From IMG/VR virus record IMGVR_UViG_3300018405_000021, positions 1 through 60,165 of that record: a stretch of DNA of 60,165 nt. One strand, given 5' to 3'. Made by a program: the position numbers and the translations under genes. Under the pieces are notes generated by a model. That model was given only the letters and a program-made list of their open reading frames with translations. It had not been told where the DNA came from and searched no databases. This document shows positions 39,390 through 48,025 of this stretch, piece after piece (positions within the stretch are counted from its first letter, which is position 1; every line of letters starts with the position of its first letter). The stretch comes from a virus.

Positions 39390-40874
39390 ATGGCAACTGG
39401 TCTTAACGTCAACAATGTCGTGCGGGTTTCGATCAATCTCAGCCCGACCGCAGCCGCCACCCGTGACTTCGGCGCGCTTCTCATCATCGGCCCAACGGAC
39501 GTTATTGATGTGTCTCAGCGCATCCGGTCTTATTCCGATCTGGACGGCGTGGCGGCTGATTTCGGAACCACCGTCCCGGAATACTACGCGGCAAGCCTGT
39601 TCTTTTCGCAGTCGCCGCAGCCCGCAATCCTCTACATCGGTCGATGGGCGCAAACCGCTACCAAGGCAGTGCTTAACGGTGGCGTTCTGACCGCTGCCGA
39701 ACAGCTTATGCCCGCGTGGACCACGATCACGGCAGGCTCTTTCAAGATCACGGTTGATGGCACGGTCAAGACGCTGACGGCCCTCGATTTCAGCGCCCAG
39801 ACGAACCTCAATGGCGTTGCATCGGTCATCACTACGGCACTCGCCACGGCAACTTGCGTCTGGGATGCGACCAGCAACAAGTTCACGATCCGAAGCAACT
39901 CGACCGGCGCGACTTCGACGCTTAGCTACGCCACTCCGCACACGACGGGAACGGATATTTCGGGGCTTCTCAAGCTGACAGAAGCTACCGCGTCCGCTCC
40001 CGTCGCCGGTATCGCGGCTGAGACGCTTGCCAGCGCCATGGCGACGTTCGCGAATATCTCGTCTGACTGGTACGGCATCACCGTTGCCAGCGCCACGACG
40101 CCAGCCGATAACGAGATTATCGATGCCGCCGCGTTCATTGAGGGCGCGTCAGTCTCGCATATCTTCGGGATCACGCTGACCAGCACCACCGCCCTTGACG
40201 GCACGATCACGAATGACTTGCCGAGCCTGCTTAAAGCCGCTGGCTACAAGCGCACCACGACGCAATATTCATCGTCTTCGCGTTACGCCGTGGCCTCCAT
40301 GATCGGTCGAGCATTCACCGTCGATTTCACGGCGAACAACACCACGATCACGCTCAAGTTCAAGCAGGAACCGGGCGTCACCGCCGAAACGCTCACGCAG
40401 ACGCAGGCGAACGCGCTGGACGGCAAGAACGTCAACTATTTCGTCAACTATGCCAACGACACCGCGATCATCCAGCAGGGGGTCATGGCGAACGGGTACT
40501 TCTTTGACGAAGTGCACGGGACGGACTGGCTGCAAAACTACATCCAGACGGGGGTCTATAACCTCCTCTACCAGTCCACGACGAAAATCCCGCAGACCGA
40601 CGCGGGTGTGAACCAAATTGTGAACGCTATCGACGCTTGCCTGTCTCAAGCTGTGAACAATGGATTGGTGGCCCCCGGCGTATGGAACGCTGGCGGGTTT
40701 GGCGAACTGTCTCAGGGCGACACGCTGGAAACCGGCTACTACATCTATGCGCCGAAGGTCGCCACGCAGAGCCAGAGTGATCGTGAGGCCCGCAAGTCGC
40801 CCACGATCCAGGTTGCAGTCAAGCTCAGTGGAGCCGTCCACAGCGTTGACGTACAACTAGATGTCAACAGGTAG
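39390..40874 (+). CDS. contractile tail sheath (DUF3383-like)
   Basis: A 494-residue protein with VVRVSINLSPTAAATRDFGAL at the start, DEVHGTDWLQNYIQTGVYN in the middle and GYYIYAPKVATQS near the end, closing with SGAVHSVDVQLDVNR, matching DUF3383 sheath proteins. It wraps the tail tube and contracts on infection, which makes this phage a myovirus. Confidence 0.9.
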   Translation: MATGLNVNNVVRVSINLSPTAAATRDFGALLIIGPTDVIDVSQRIRSYSDLDGVAADFGTTVPEYYAASLFFSQSPQPAILYIGRWAQTATKAVLNGGVLTAAEQLMPAWTTITAGSFKITVDGTVKTLTALDFSAQTNLNGVASVITTALATATCVWDATSNKFTIRSNSTGATSTLSYATPHTTGTDISGLLKLTEATASAPVAGIAAETLASAMATFANISSDWYGITVASATTPADNEIIDAAAFIEGASVSHIFGITLTSTTALDGTITNDLPSLLKAAGYKRTTTQYSSSSRYAVASMIGRAFTVDFTANNTTITLKFKQEPGVTAETLTQTQANALDGKNVNYFVNYANDTAIIQQGVMANGYFFDEVHGTDWLQNYIQTGVYNLLYQSTTKIPQTDAGVNQIVNAIDACLSQAVNNGLVAPGVWNAGGFGELSQGDTLETGYYIYAPKVATQSQSDREARKSPTIQVAVKLSGAVHSVDVQLDVNR

Positions 40875-40957
40875 TCGGCGGCGCTCAAGCATACGTCAAC
40901 GCAACACTCCGGTATCACGGCGACTTCGCCTACGCCGCCAGCCGATAGGAGGCTACC

Positions 40958-41398
40958 ATTAGCACGTACTCTTTTCTCGACGTAACCGCTGCGATCAGCG
41001 GCCCCGGTGGGTCGATCAACATCGGCAATAGCGCCGGTCCTTCCGACGAAGGTATCACGGTGTCGATGATCGACAACAAGAACACCATGACCATCGGCGC
41101 GGACGGCTCCGGCATGCACAGCCTTCATGCCGGTAATGCGGGCACGATTACGATCCGCCTTCTGAAAACGTCCCCGACGAATAAGAAGCTCCAGCAGATG
41201 TATTCGTATCAGGTGACGAGTTCCGCCAACCATGGGCGGAATACGATCACGATCCGCGACGTTGCTCGTGGGGATTTCGTAACAGCGACCGGCGCTGCTT
41301 TCCGCAAAATGCCCGACAATGCGTGGGGCAAGGAAGGCAACATGATCGAATGGTCATGGGATTGCATCAAGGTCGCCCAGAAGCTGGGGGCTAACTGA
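40958..41398 (+). CDS. tail tube protein, apparent ATT start
   Basis: Homologues begin MSTYSFLDV; the same residues are encoded here but the first codon is ATT (40958), five bases after AGGAGG (40947-40952). An in-frame TAG at 40946-40948 excludes any longer start, and the first ATG (41060) would remove 34 conserved residues. Core segments NTMTIGADGSGMHSLHAG and NTITIRDVARGD fit myovirus tube proteins. 146 residues. Confidence 0.85.
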   Translation: MSTYSFLDVTAAISGPGGSINIGNSAGPSDEGITVSMIDNKNTMTIGADGSGMHSLHAGNAGTITIRLLKTSPTNKKLQQMYSYQVTSSANHGRNTITIRDVARGDFVTATGAAFRKMPDNAWGKEGNMIEWSWDCIKVAQKLGAN

Positions 41399-41799
41399 TG
41401 GCAGAGTTTGAGGTAGGCGGCCATACCTACCGCACCGGAAAACTGAGCGCCATGAAGCAAATTCATGTCGCCCGGAAGATCGCGCCATTGTTCGCCGCCG
41501 TCCCCGGCATTCTGTCCCGCCTCAATGAAGGCGTGGCGGCTCTAAAGCCCGTCCTTGAGGAAATGGCTGGCATGTCTTCCGACGATTTGGATTTCGTCGT
41601 TAAGGAATGCATGTTGACCGCATACCGCAAGGACGGAAGTGACTGGCAGCGCGTGTGGGTCGAAGGGTCTGATAGTCCGATGTATGAAGACATCGACGGG
41701 CCGCAAATCCTGCAAATCGTCCAGCGCGTGGTCATGGAAAACCTCGGCCCTTTTATGCGCGCCGTCCCGCAAAGTTCGAACGATATTCCGGGGCTGTAA
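41398..41799 (+). CDS. tail assembly chaperone, G-like product
   Basis: A 133-residue protein placed between the tube and tape measure genes, the usual site of tail chaperones: FEVGGHTYRTGKLSAMKQ, later SSDDLDFVVKECM. The downstream -1 frame (to 41990) continues in the same style, suggesting a frameshifted longer form. Confidence 0.8.
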   Translation: MAEFEVGGHTYRTGKLSAMKQIHVARKIAPLFAAVPGILSRLNEGVAALKPVLEEMAGMSSDDLDFVVKECMLTAYRKDGSDWQRVWVEGSDSPMYEDIDGPQILQIVQRVVMENLGPFMRAVPQSSNDIPGL

Positions 41800-41990
41800 A
41801 TTATCAGCCCGTAAGTCTGCCGGACGGCATGGATTGGCTTATGCGTCCCGTGCTTCGCGGGATGTGCAAATACGAGAGCCTGATAGACGGCACTGTTGAT
41901 CTTTGCGACGTGGCGTTGATGAACGAAGCGTTGGACGTGGCCGATACGAACGCAGCCCGTGCCCATGAGGCCATGACGAGGAAAGACTGA
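41793..41990 (+). CDS. tail assembly chaperone extension made by -1 frameshift
   Basis: The -1 frame is open from before 41760 through the end of the chaperone gene to TGA 41990 and reads VNYQPVSLPDGMDWLMRP and so on, a natural continuation. An ATG at 41829 has no ribosome-binding site. The likely shift is near CCGGGGCTG (41788-41796), where the GGG codon can re-pair in -1. The stop overlaps the tape measure start. Confidence 0.65.
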   Translation, partial: AVNYQPVSLPDGMDWLMRPVLRGMCKYESLIDGTVDLCDVALMNEALDVADTNAARAHEAMTRKD

Positions 41991-43891
41991 TGGCCGAGAC
42001 GATTAAGGAACTACTCGTCAGCATCGGGTTCGGAGTTGACGACCGATCTGAAAAGAAGTTCGAAAACTCCATTCGTCGGGCCACGCTGCAAGCGGAACTC
42101 CTGTCTAAAGCGCTCATAGAGACGGCTAAGAACGTCGCACAGGCGCTTGAGAGTGTCGCGAAGAACTTCGACGCCCTTTACTGGACTTCGCAGCGCACGG
42201 GCGCTTCGGTCCAGAATATACGCGCTCTGTCTTATGCTGTGTCGCAGTTGGGCGGCACGTATCAGGGCGCGATGGCGTCGATTGAAGCTTTCGGGCAGAA
42301 GCTTCGATCCAACCCCGGCTATGAAAGCATGGTTCGCGGGTTGGGCGTCCAGACCCGTGATGCACGCGGCCAGCTTCGCGACCAGATCACGGTCATGGAG
42401 GAGCTTGGCGGGCGTCTCAAAAAGATGCCGTACTACATCGCAAACCAGTACGCCGGGGCGCTGGGGATCGATGAGAACACGCTTCGGGCGCTGCAAAGCG
42501 GCGACATTCAGAAGTATCTCAAGCAGTACGAGGAAATCCAAAAGGCGGCGGGGCTAGACCCGGACAAGGCCGCACGGGCATCGCAGCAGTTCCAGACGCA
42601 AATCCGGGCGCTGCAACAGACCATTGAAGCCGTGGCGGCGAAAGCCCTCACGGACTACATGCCGAAAATTTCGGAATGGCTGGAAAAGTTCCAGAAATGG
42701 GTTGTCGACCACGGGCCGGAAATCACAGCGGCATTCGAGAAAATCGCCACGACGGTCGCGCAAGTCGCAACGGACATGGTGGAACTCGCGAAGCAGTTGG
42801 AGCCGGTATGGGATGGCTTTGTAAAGATCGCGGAGGCCATCACCGGGCGTGAAGGGCTTGTTGCCGCGATTGAAGTCCTAGTAGGGGCTGCGGTTCTCGG
42901 AAAATTGGTTTCGATGCTTTCCGTCTTGGTTGGCGCTGGTGGCAACATGGGTGGGCTTATGGGCCGTTTCCTTGGCTTCCTAGCGCCGGTCGCCCTCGCC
43001 ATGGGGATTGCTGGGTATGGCAGTTCTCAGATATTGAGCGATCCTGAAAAGGCGGCGGCAGCTACGCCGGAAGCCAATAAGGCCAGAATTGCAGAGCGCC
43101 GAGGAGCTATCGGCAAGCTGTGGGATAGAGCAAAATCCGCATTGGGTTTCACCGGCACGTCTGACACGACGATGACGCCTGAAAAGCGTGCATTGCTTGA
43201 TACCATCGCCGGACCTGAAAGCGGCGGTCGTTATGACATCCGTTACGGCGGCGGGCGGATCACTGACTTCTCTGATCACCCGCGCATCTATACCCCGATC
43301 ATGAATGGCCCTGATGTTGGGAAAAGATCGTCCGCCGCTGGCCGGTATCAGTTCATCGGCAGCACGTGGGACGATCAAGCACGGAAGCTCGGCCTCAAGG
43401 ACTTTTCTCCTGAAAGCCAGGATAAGGCCGCGTGGAACTTGGCGTGGGAAACGTACAAGAGGAACACGGGGCGTGATCTTGAGGAAGACTTGAAGGGCGG
43501 CGATCCTGCCAGAATGGCTTCTATCGCGCGCGCTCTCAGCGGGCAATGGGCAAGCCTGCCGGGAGGCCGTCAACCCGGCACCACGTCGAACAAGTTCACG
43601 CGAGACTATCTCGGCAATTTGGCGCGCAATGCCGCATCTATGGTCAAACCGCGTCAATCAACCCCGGCGACACCATACAAGGGTAACTTTTCTGTCGCGC
43701 ACCCATCGTTCTTGAGTGCTGGTGCGCCTCTGATGGCCACAAGCAGCGGCAGTTCGGTAAGCATGTCCCAAAACACCAATATCAACGTGGTCGGGTCTAC
43801 CAACCCCGTCGACACCGCGAATGCCATCGAGAAAAAACAGGACGGCGTGAATTCGCGCATGTTCAGAAACACGCAAGGGGCGTTCAGGTAA
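41990..43891 (+). CDS. tail tape measure protein with lambda-R-like lytic domain
   Basis: A 633-residue protein. Residues 1-390 are helical tape-measure type with a membrane-like segment near 290-345. Residues 394-535 match the lambda R/GH104 transglycosylase pattern: PESGGRYD, TDFSDHPRIY, AAGRYQFIGSTWD, LGLKDFSPESQDKAA, WASLPGG. It sets tail length and likely cuts peptidoglycan during DNA entry. The short length predicts a short tail, about 90-95 nm if the usual 1.5 Angstrom per residue holds. Confidence 0.85.
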   Translation: MAETIKELLVSIGFGVDDRSEKKFENSIRRATLQAELLSKALIETAKNVAQALESVAKNFDALYWTSQRTGASVQNIRALSYAVSQLGGTYQGAMASIEAFGQKLRSNPGYESMVRGLGVQTRDARGQLRDQITVMEELGGRLKKMPYYIANQYAGALGIDENTLRALQSGDIQKYLKQYEEIQKAAGLDPDKAARASQQFQTQIRALQQTIEAVAAKALTDYMPKISEWLEKFQKWVVDHGPEITAAFEKIATTVAQVATDMVELAKQLEPVWDGFVKIAEAITGREGLVAAIEVLVGAAVLGKLVSMLSVLVGAGGNMGGLMGRFLGFLAPVALAMGIAGYGSSQILSDPEKAAAATPEANKARIAERRGAIGKLWDRAKSALGFTGTSDTTMTPEKRALLDTIAGPESGGRYDIRYGGGRITDFSDHPRIYTPIMNGPDVGKRSSAAGRYQFIGSTWDDQARKLGLKDFSPESQDKAAWNLAWETYKRNTGRDLEEDLKGGDPARMASIARALSGQWASLPGGRQPGTTSNKFTRDYLGNLARNAASMVKPRQSTPATPYKGNFSVAHPSFLSAGAPLMATSSGSSVSMSQNTNINVVGSTNPVDTANAIEKKQDGVNSRMFRNTQGAFR

Positions 43892-44413
43892 ATGGCTATT
43901 CTTGATGACGCATATGCGTTGATTTCGTTTTCAACGCGGGCGATTGCCTTCCTTGTCCCGAATGCCGTCATTGAGGAAACCAGTCGCGACCAACTCGTGA
44001 TCACCAGCCATCCCGTCGAAAGCGGGGCGGCTATATCCGACCATGCGTTCAAAATGCCTGCGCAAGTGGAAATGCGATGCGCGTGGTCGGATAGTTCCGG
44101 TGGCTATGCCGGGTATTCGAAGCAGATGTATCTGGCGCTCCAAGTCCTGCAAGACATCCGCGTTCCGTTCACGGTGTTCACCGGCAAGCGGGCGTACACA
44201 AATATGCTTGTCTCCTCAATCGAGGTGACTACGAATGAGCAGACGGAATATTCGCTGTTCGCGACTATCGGCCTTCAAGAGGTCATCATAGCGAACACGA
44301 CGACAACGAGCGCCCCGAATTCGGCAATGGCGTCTGCACCCAAAACAGCAAGCGTAGCGGAGAGCGGCACGAAGCAGGTGGCGGAAACAACGCCATTCGT
44401 CGGCCCTCGATAA
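43892..44413 (+). CDS. Dit-like baseplate/tail protein
   Basis: A 173-residue protein: ITSHPVESGAAISDHAFKMP and TGKRAYTNMLVSSIEVTTNEQTE, typical of Dit-like proteins after the tape measure in contractile tails. The C-terminal 40 residues are low complexity. It links tube and baseplate. Confidence 0.75.
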   Translation: MAILDDAYALISFSTRAIAFLVPNAVIEETSRDQLVITSHPVESGAAISDHAFKMPAQVEMRCAWSDSSGGYAGYSKQMYLALQVLQDIRVPFTVFTGKRAYTNMLVSSIEVTTNEQTEYSLFATIGLQEVIIANTTTTSAPNSAMASAPKTASVAESGTKQVAETTPFVGPR

Positions 44414-44530
44414 TCACGGCATACGGACCATGACGATAAGGACGGCGACAAGGATCGCCCATCCTAGCACCCTGAATAGGCCGGGGAACGCGAGAAGCAG
44501 GACGATAAGGACTAGAAGCGCGATAATCAT
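44414..44530 (-). CDS. small antisense membrane protein
   Basis: A 38-residue, almost wholly hydrophobic frame (IIALLVLIVLLLAF then ILVAVLIVMV) on the minus strand, starting after GGGAGA. It sits in a 190-base gap of the tail operon. Two short membrane segments are possible. Reality is uncertain, but the hydrophobicity and ribosome-binding site are unusual for chance. Confidence 0.5.
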   Translation of the reverse strand: MIIALLVLIVLLLAFPGLFRVLGWAILVAVLIVMVRMP

Positions 44531-44546
44531 GATTTCTCCCTTTGAC

Positions 44547-44562
44547 GGCGGGGCATCCCGCC
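44547..44562. repeat. short perfect hairpin
   Basis: GGCGGG, GCAT, CCCGCC. It lies between the start of the antisense membrane gene and the 44607 gene; no T run follows in either direction. Confidence 0.45.
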
Positions 44563-44606
44563 TCACGCGCGAGTGAACCATAAATTTCAGGGAAGGCCAG
44601 CGAAAA

Positions 44607-44921
44607 ATGGCGACGACATACGAAATTCCTTTATCGCCATCGCCGCAACGCTTCTCTATCCAGCTTTCAGGCGTCACCTACTTTCTGACACTGACGTACC
44701 GTGATGCGATCATGGGCGGGTGGATAATCGACATAGCAGACGTTGACGAGGTGCCAATTGCCAGCGGCATTCCTCTCACGACTAGCCGCGATCTTCTGGA
44801 GCCGTTCGGCTATCTCGGAATAGGTGGGGAGTTGTGGGTCGCAACGGATGCGGATCAGTACGCAACGCCTACATTCGACAATCTAGGTGAAGCCTCTCAT
44901 CTTTATTTCGTGGTGCCGTAA
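44607..44921 (+). CDS. baseplate-region protein (DUF6983-like)
   Basis: A 104-residue beta protein: QRFSIQLSGVTYFLTLTYRDA and GGWIIDIADVDEVPI, typical of small proteins before the baseplate hub in myoviruses. Family name from memory. Overlaps the hub gene by one base. Confidence 0.75.
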   Translation: MATTYEIPLSPSPQRFSIQLSGVTYFLTLTYRDAIMGGWIIDIADVDEVPIASGIPLTTSRDLLEPFGYLGIGGELWVATDADQYATPTFDNLGEASHLYFVVP

Positions 44922-45859
44922 TGACGCAGCAATGGCTAAGGCAATGTAAACTGACGGTAGACGGCGGCGGTAGCGCCATCGATATGTCAGAGTTGCGCAT
45001 CCGGTTCAACGTGACGCAGCAGAATTTACAGTCGCCAGCAGCGGCAGACATAACCGTCACGAACCTTTCCCGCGAGACAGCGAACCGGGCGAAAAAAGAA
45101 GGGCTTAACGTCACTCTTGAGGCCGGTTATCAGTCCAATTCTGCCGTGATCTTTAAGGGGCAAGTGATCCAGGCCAGATATGGCCGGGAAACGCCGGTTG
45201 ACACCTACTTCAACATTATCGCGCAAGGCGGCGATCAGGCATACAATTTCGGCATGGTCAACAAGACGCTGGCGGCTGGGCATACCTACCGCGATCAAGT
45301 TGACGCGGTGTTTGAGGGACTGAAAAAGCACGGCATCACGTTGGGCAAGATTGCCGATCTGGGCACGAAGCAAATGCCACGCGCGCGAGTGATGTATGGC
45401 ATGGCCCGCGACGTTCTGCGCGTAATCTGCATGTCAACGAATACCAGTTGGTCAATTCACAACAATGAACTGACGATCACGAAGGACGATGAGCCGAATG
45501 AAGGCGGGGCGATTGTTCTCAATTCCCGTACCGGCCTTATCGGTTTCCCGACGCAAACGATTGACGGCATTCAGGCGCGTTGTCTGCTGAACCCGAAAAT
45601 CAGGCCGGGGACGTTGGTTCAAATCGATCAGGCCAGCGTTCAAGAGGTGAAGTTCTCGCCGGCTTACACGGCGGAGGTCAACAACGCCATGGCTCCCGGC
45701 ATCGCAGATGATGGCTTCTACAAAGTCCTCGTCGCGGAGCATGAGGGCGATACGCGGGACATACCTTGGTACACAAATATCATTTGCACCCGTGCTGACG
45801 GCAAAGGGCCGATACCTATCGGCTTGGCTGGCAAGGGCATCAACGTGGAGCCGCAATAA
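44921..45859 (+). CDS. baseplate hub protein
   Basis: A 312-residue protein of the gpD/Mu gp44 type: ITVTNLSRETANRAKKEG, VIFKGQVIQARYGRETPVDT, and AHEGDTRD-like end (AEHEGDTRDIPWYTNI). It forms the hub that holds the spike. Confidence 0.82.
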   Translation: MTQQWLRQCKLTVDGGGSAIDMSELRIRFNVTQQNLQSPAAADITVTNLSRETANRAKKEGLNVTLEAGYQSNSAVIFKGQVIQARYGRETPVDTYFNIIAQGGDQAYNFGMVNKTLAAGHTYRDQVDAVFEGLKKHGITLGKIADLGTKQMPRARVMYGMARDVLRVICMSTNTSWSIHNNELTITKDDEPNEGGAIVLNSRTGLIGFPTQTIDGIQARCLLNPKIRPGTLVQIDQASVQEVKFSPAYTAEVNNAMAPGIADDGFYKVLVAEHEGDTRDIPWYTNIICTRADGKGPIPIGLAGKGINVEPQ

Positions 45860-46500
45860 TGGATTATCGGCAGAGGACCGGCGATCAAGAGGAATATCTG
45901 CGGTCCATGATGGACAGCATGAGGTCATCCATGTGGACGGCGCTTCCGTGCGTTGTCACGAAGGTAAGCGGCTCTCACGCTGATTTGCAGCCATCTGTTA
46001 AGTCTCAGGAGCGCCAGCCGGACGGCACAGTAAAGGCCGTCGATCTTCCGCTGTTGAGCAATGTCCCTCTGCATTTCCCGTCCGGCGGCGGTGCAACGAT
46101 GACGTTCCCCGTCGCCGCTGGCGATGAAGCGCTTGTGGTGTTTTCGTCTCGGCCTATCGATGCATGGGAACAATCCGGGGGCGTACAAAGTCAGATTGAC
46201 GCGAGAACACACGATCTCTCTGACGGGTTCGCTTTCGTCGGGTTCAAGGCGCAGCCTTCCGCGCTGGATAACATTTCGTCAACATCGACGCAAATCAGGT
46301 CCAATGACGGGACGATGGTCATAGACTTCAACCCCGGCTCCGGCATGACATTTACCGCCGCTGGCGTAAGCATGGCGATCACAGACGGTGGCGTGGCAAT
46401 CACGGGCGGGACGGTGACGCACAACGGTGTCAACATCGGAAGCGATCACGTCCACGGCGGCGTTATCCCCGGTGGGGCGGATACAGCGGGGCCACACTGA
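45859..46500 (+). CDS. membrane-piercing spike protein (Gp138/gpV-like)
   Basis: A 213-residue protein: an OB-like N-terminal part (ALPCVVTKVSGSHADLQPSV, then RPIDAWEQSGG), a beta-helical stem, and a C-terminal DHVHGG whose HxH fits an iron-binding spike tip. It punctures the outer membrane. Overlaps its neighbours by one base. Confidence 0.88.
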   Translation: MDYRQRTGDQEEYLRSMMDSMRSSMWTALPCVVTKVSGSHADLQPSVKSQERQPDGTVKAVDLPLLSNVPLHFPSGGGATMTFPVAAGDEALVVFSSRPIDAWEQSGGVQSQIDARTHDLSDGFAFVGFKAQPSALDNISSTSTQIRSNDGTMVIDFNPGSGMTFTAAGVSMAITDGGVAITGGTVTHNGVNIGSDHVHGGVIPGGADTAGPH

Positions 46501-46853
46501 TGCGGTACCGTAAGCTTTCCTCGACGGGCGACTATACGTTCGGCCACGGTCAAGCCGATTTCTGGCGCGACGTACCGGACGCGGTGGCGCAATCGGTGCA
46601 GACCCGCCTTCGGCTGCAAACCGGGACATGGTTCCTTGATCTAAACGAGGGGATCGACTGGCGCACTAAGGTTCTGGGGAAGTACACCGCTGACGTTCGC
46701 GACACCACGATCCGCTCCCGCATTCTCGGCACAACCGGGGTGACGGAAATCACGGCCTATTCGTCATCCCTGAACCGAGAGACGCGAGGCTTTTCCGTCG
46801 CCACGACTATTTCGACGGTTTACGGCGCGACAACAGTCAATGAGGCTCTGTAA
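46500..46853 (+). CDS. baseplate wedge protein (gp46/W/gp25-like)
   Basis: A 117-residue protein: TGTWFLDLNEGIDWRTKVLG and DTTIRSRILGTTGVTEI, the form of Mu gp46/P2 W-like wedge components. It lies between spike and baseplate J, as usual. Confidence 0.82.
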   Translation: MRYRKLSSTGDYTFGHGQADFWRDVPDAVAQSVQTRLRLQTGTWFLDLNEGIDWRTKVLGKYTADVRDTTIRSRILGTTGVTEITAYSSSLNRETRGFSVATTISTVYGATTVNEAL

Positions 46854-48025
46854 TGGCAACTCCGGTTTGCGTTATCGATGGAAACGGGATCACAGCCCCG
46901 ACCTATGCGGACGTGAAAACGTATTTCGATGACGCATTCAAGGGCATTTACGGGCAAGATATCGTCATCGACCCTGACAGCCAGGATGGGCAGCTAATCG
47001 CGATCTTCTCCGCAGCGGTACATGATGCCAACTCTATGGCCGTCGCAGTCTACAACGCCTTCTCGCCCGTTTATGCGCAAGGTGTGGGCCTGTCTAGCGT
47101 GGTTAAGATCAATGGCATTGCCAGATCAGCCGCTTCGAACTCTGCCGTTGATCTGCGGATCATTGGCGTTGCCGGGACGCAAATCCTGAACGGCAAGGCG
47201 CAAGACAGCGCTGGTTATTATTGGTCGCTCCCTGTCGCGGTACTGATACCGGTCGGCGGCGAAGTGGTCGTAACGGCGACGTGCGACACGATAGGGGCGA
47301 TCACCGCTGCCATCGGCGGCGTCAATATCATCGCCACCCCGACACGCGGATGGCAAAGCGTCACCAATCTTGCGGAGGCAACGGTAGGCGCTGCTGTAGA
47401 GACAGACGCCGCACTTCGCATCCGGCAGAAAACGTCGGTCGCTATCCCGTCGAATTCAATCCTTGAAGGGATTGTAGGAGCGGTGGCCGATCTTCCCGGC
47501 GTCGAGCGATACAGGGCATACGAGAATGATACGGACGCCACCGATGCGAACGGTATTCCTAGCCACTCCATTTCGCTTGTGGTGGACGGCGGCGATGCGC
47601 TTCAAATCGCAACAACTATCGCGGACAAAAAGGGTCCGGGCTGCGGGACATACGGGACAACCTCACAAGTCGTGACTGACAAATACGGCGTCCCCCACAC
47701 AATACGGTTCTACCGGCCTACCGATGTGCCTATCACTGTTGAAATCGACCTGACGCCCCTACCCGGGTACACGACATCTATCCGGGACGAAATCGTCGCG
47801 GCAGTCGTGAGCTACATAAATGGCATGGGGATCGGGAATAAGCTGTACTTCACTCGGCTATATGTCCCGGCGAACTTGTCGAACTCATCCAGTGGGGCGA
47901 CCTTCGATCTTAACTCGGTAAAGGTGTCCCGCAACGGCGATCCTCTCGCGCTGGCCGACATCCCGATAGCGTTTAATGAGGCTGCGTCAACAAACGAAAC
48001 TCTGGTAACAATCGTGGTGAGTTAA
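46853..48025 (+). CDS. baseplate J-like protein
   Basis: A 390-residue protein: TYFDDAFKGIYGQDIVIDPDS, IPSNSILEGIVGAVADLPGV, VYENDT-like (AYENDTDATDANGIPSHS), and C-terminal NLSNSSSGATFDLNSVKV. It is the main wedge protein. Coding region starts one base before the previous stop. Confidence 0.9.
   Translation: MATPVCVIDGNGITAPTYADVKTYFDDAFKGIYGQDIVIDPDSQDGQLIAIFSAAVHDANSMAVAVYNAFSPVYAQGVGLSSVVKINGIARSAASNSAVDLRIIGVAGTQILNGKAQDSAGYYWSLPVAVLIPVGGEVVVTATCDTIGAITAAIGGVNIIATPTRGWQSVTNLAEATVGAAVETDAALRIRQKTSVAIPSNSILEGIVGAVADLPGVERYRAYENDTDATDANGIPSHSISLVVDGGDALQIATTIADKKGPGCGTYGTTSQVVTDKYGVPHTIRFYRPTDVPITVEIDLTPLPGYTTSIRDEIVAAVVSYINGMGIGNKLYFTRLYVPANLSNSSSGATFDLNSVKVSRNGDPLALADIPIAFNEAASTNETLVTIVVS

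Noticed and set aside
39123-39941. 272-codon open frame on the minus strand
   Set aside because: It mirrors the neck and sheath genes; arginine-rich nonsense-like composition and no family.
40861-40948. Frame reading AQAYVNATLRYHGDFAYAASR after the sheath stop
   Set aside because: Looks protein-like and may be a relic, but it has no start and the sheath already ends with its usual C-terminus; evidence too thin to call.
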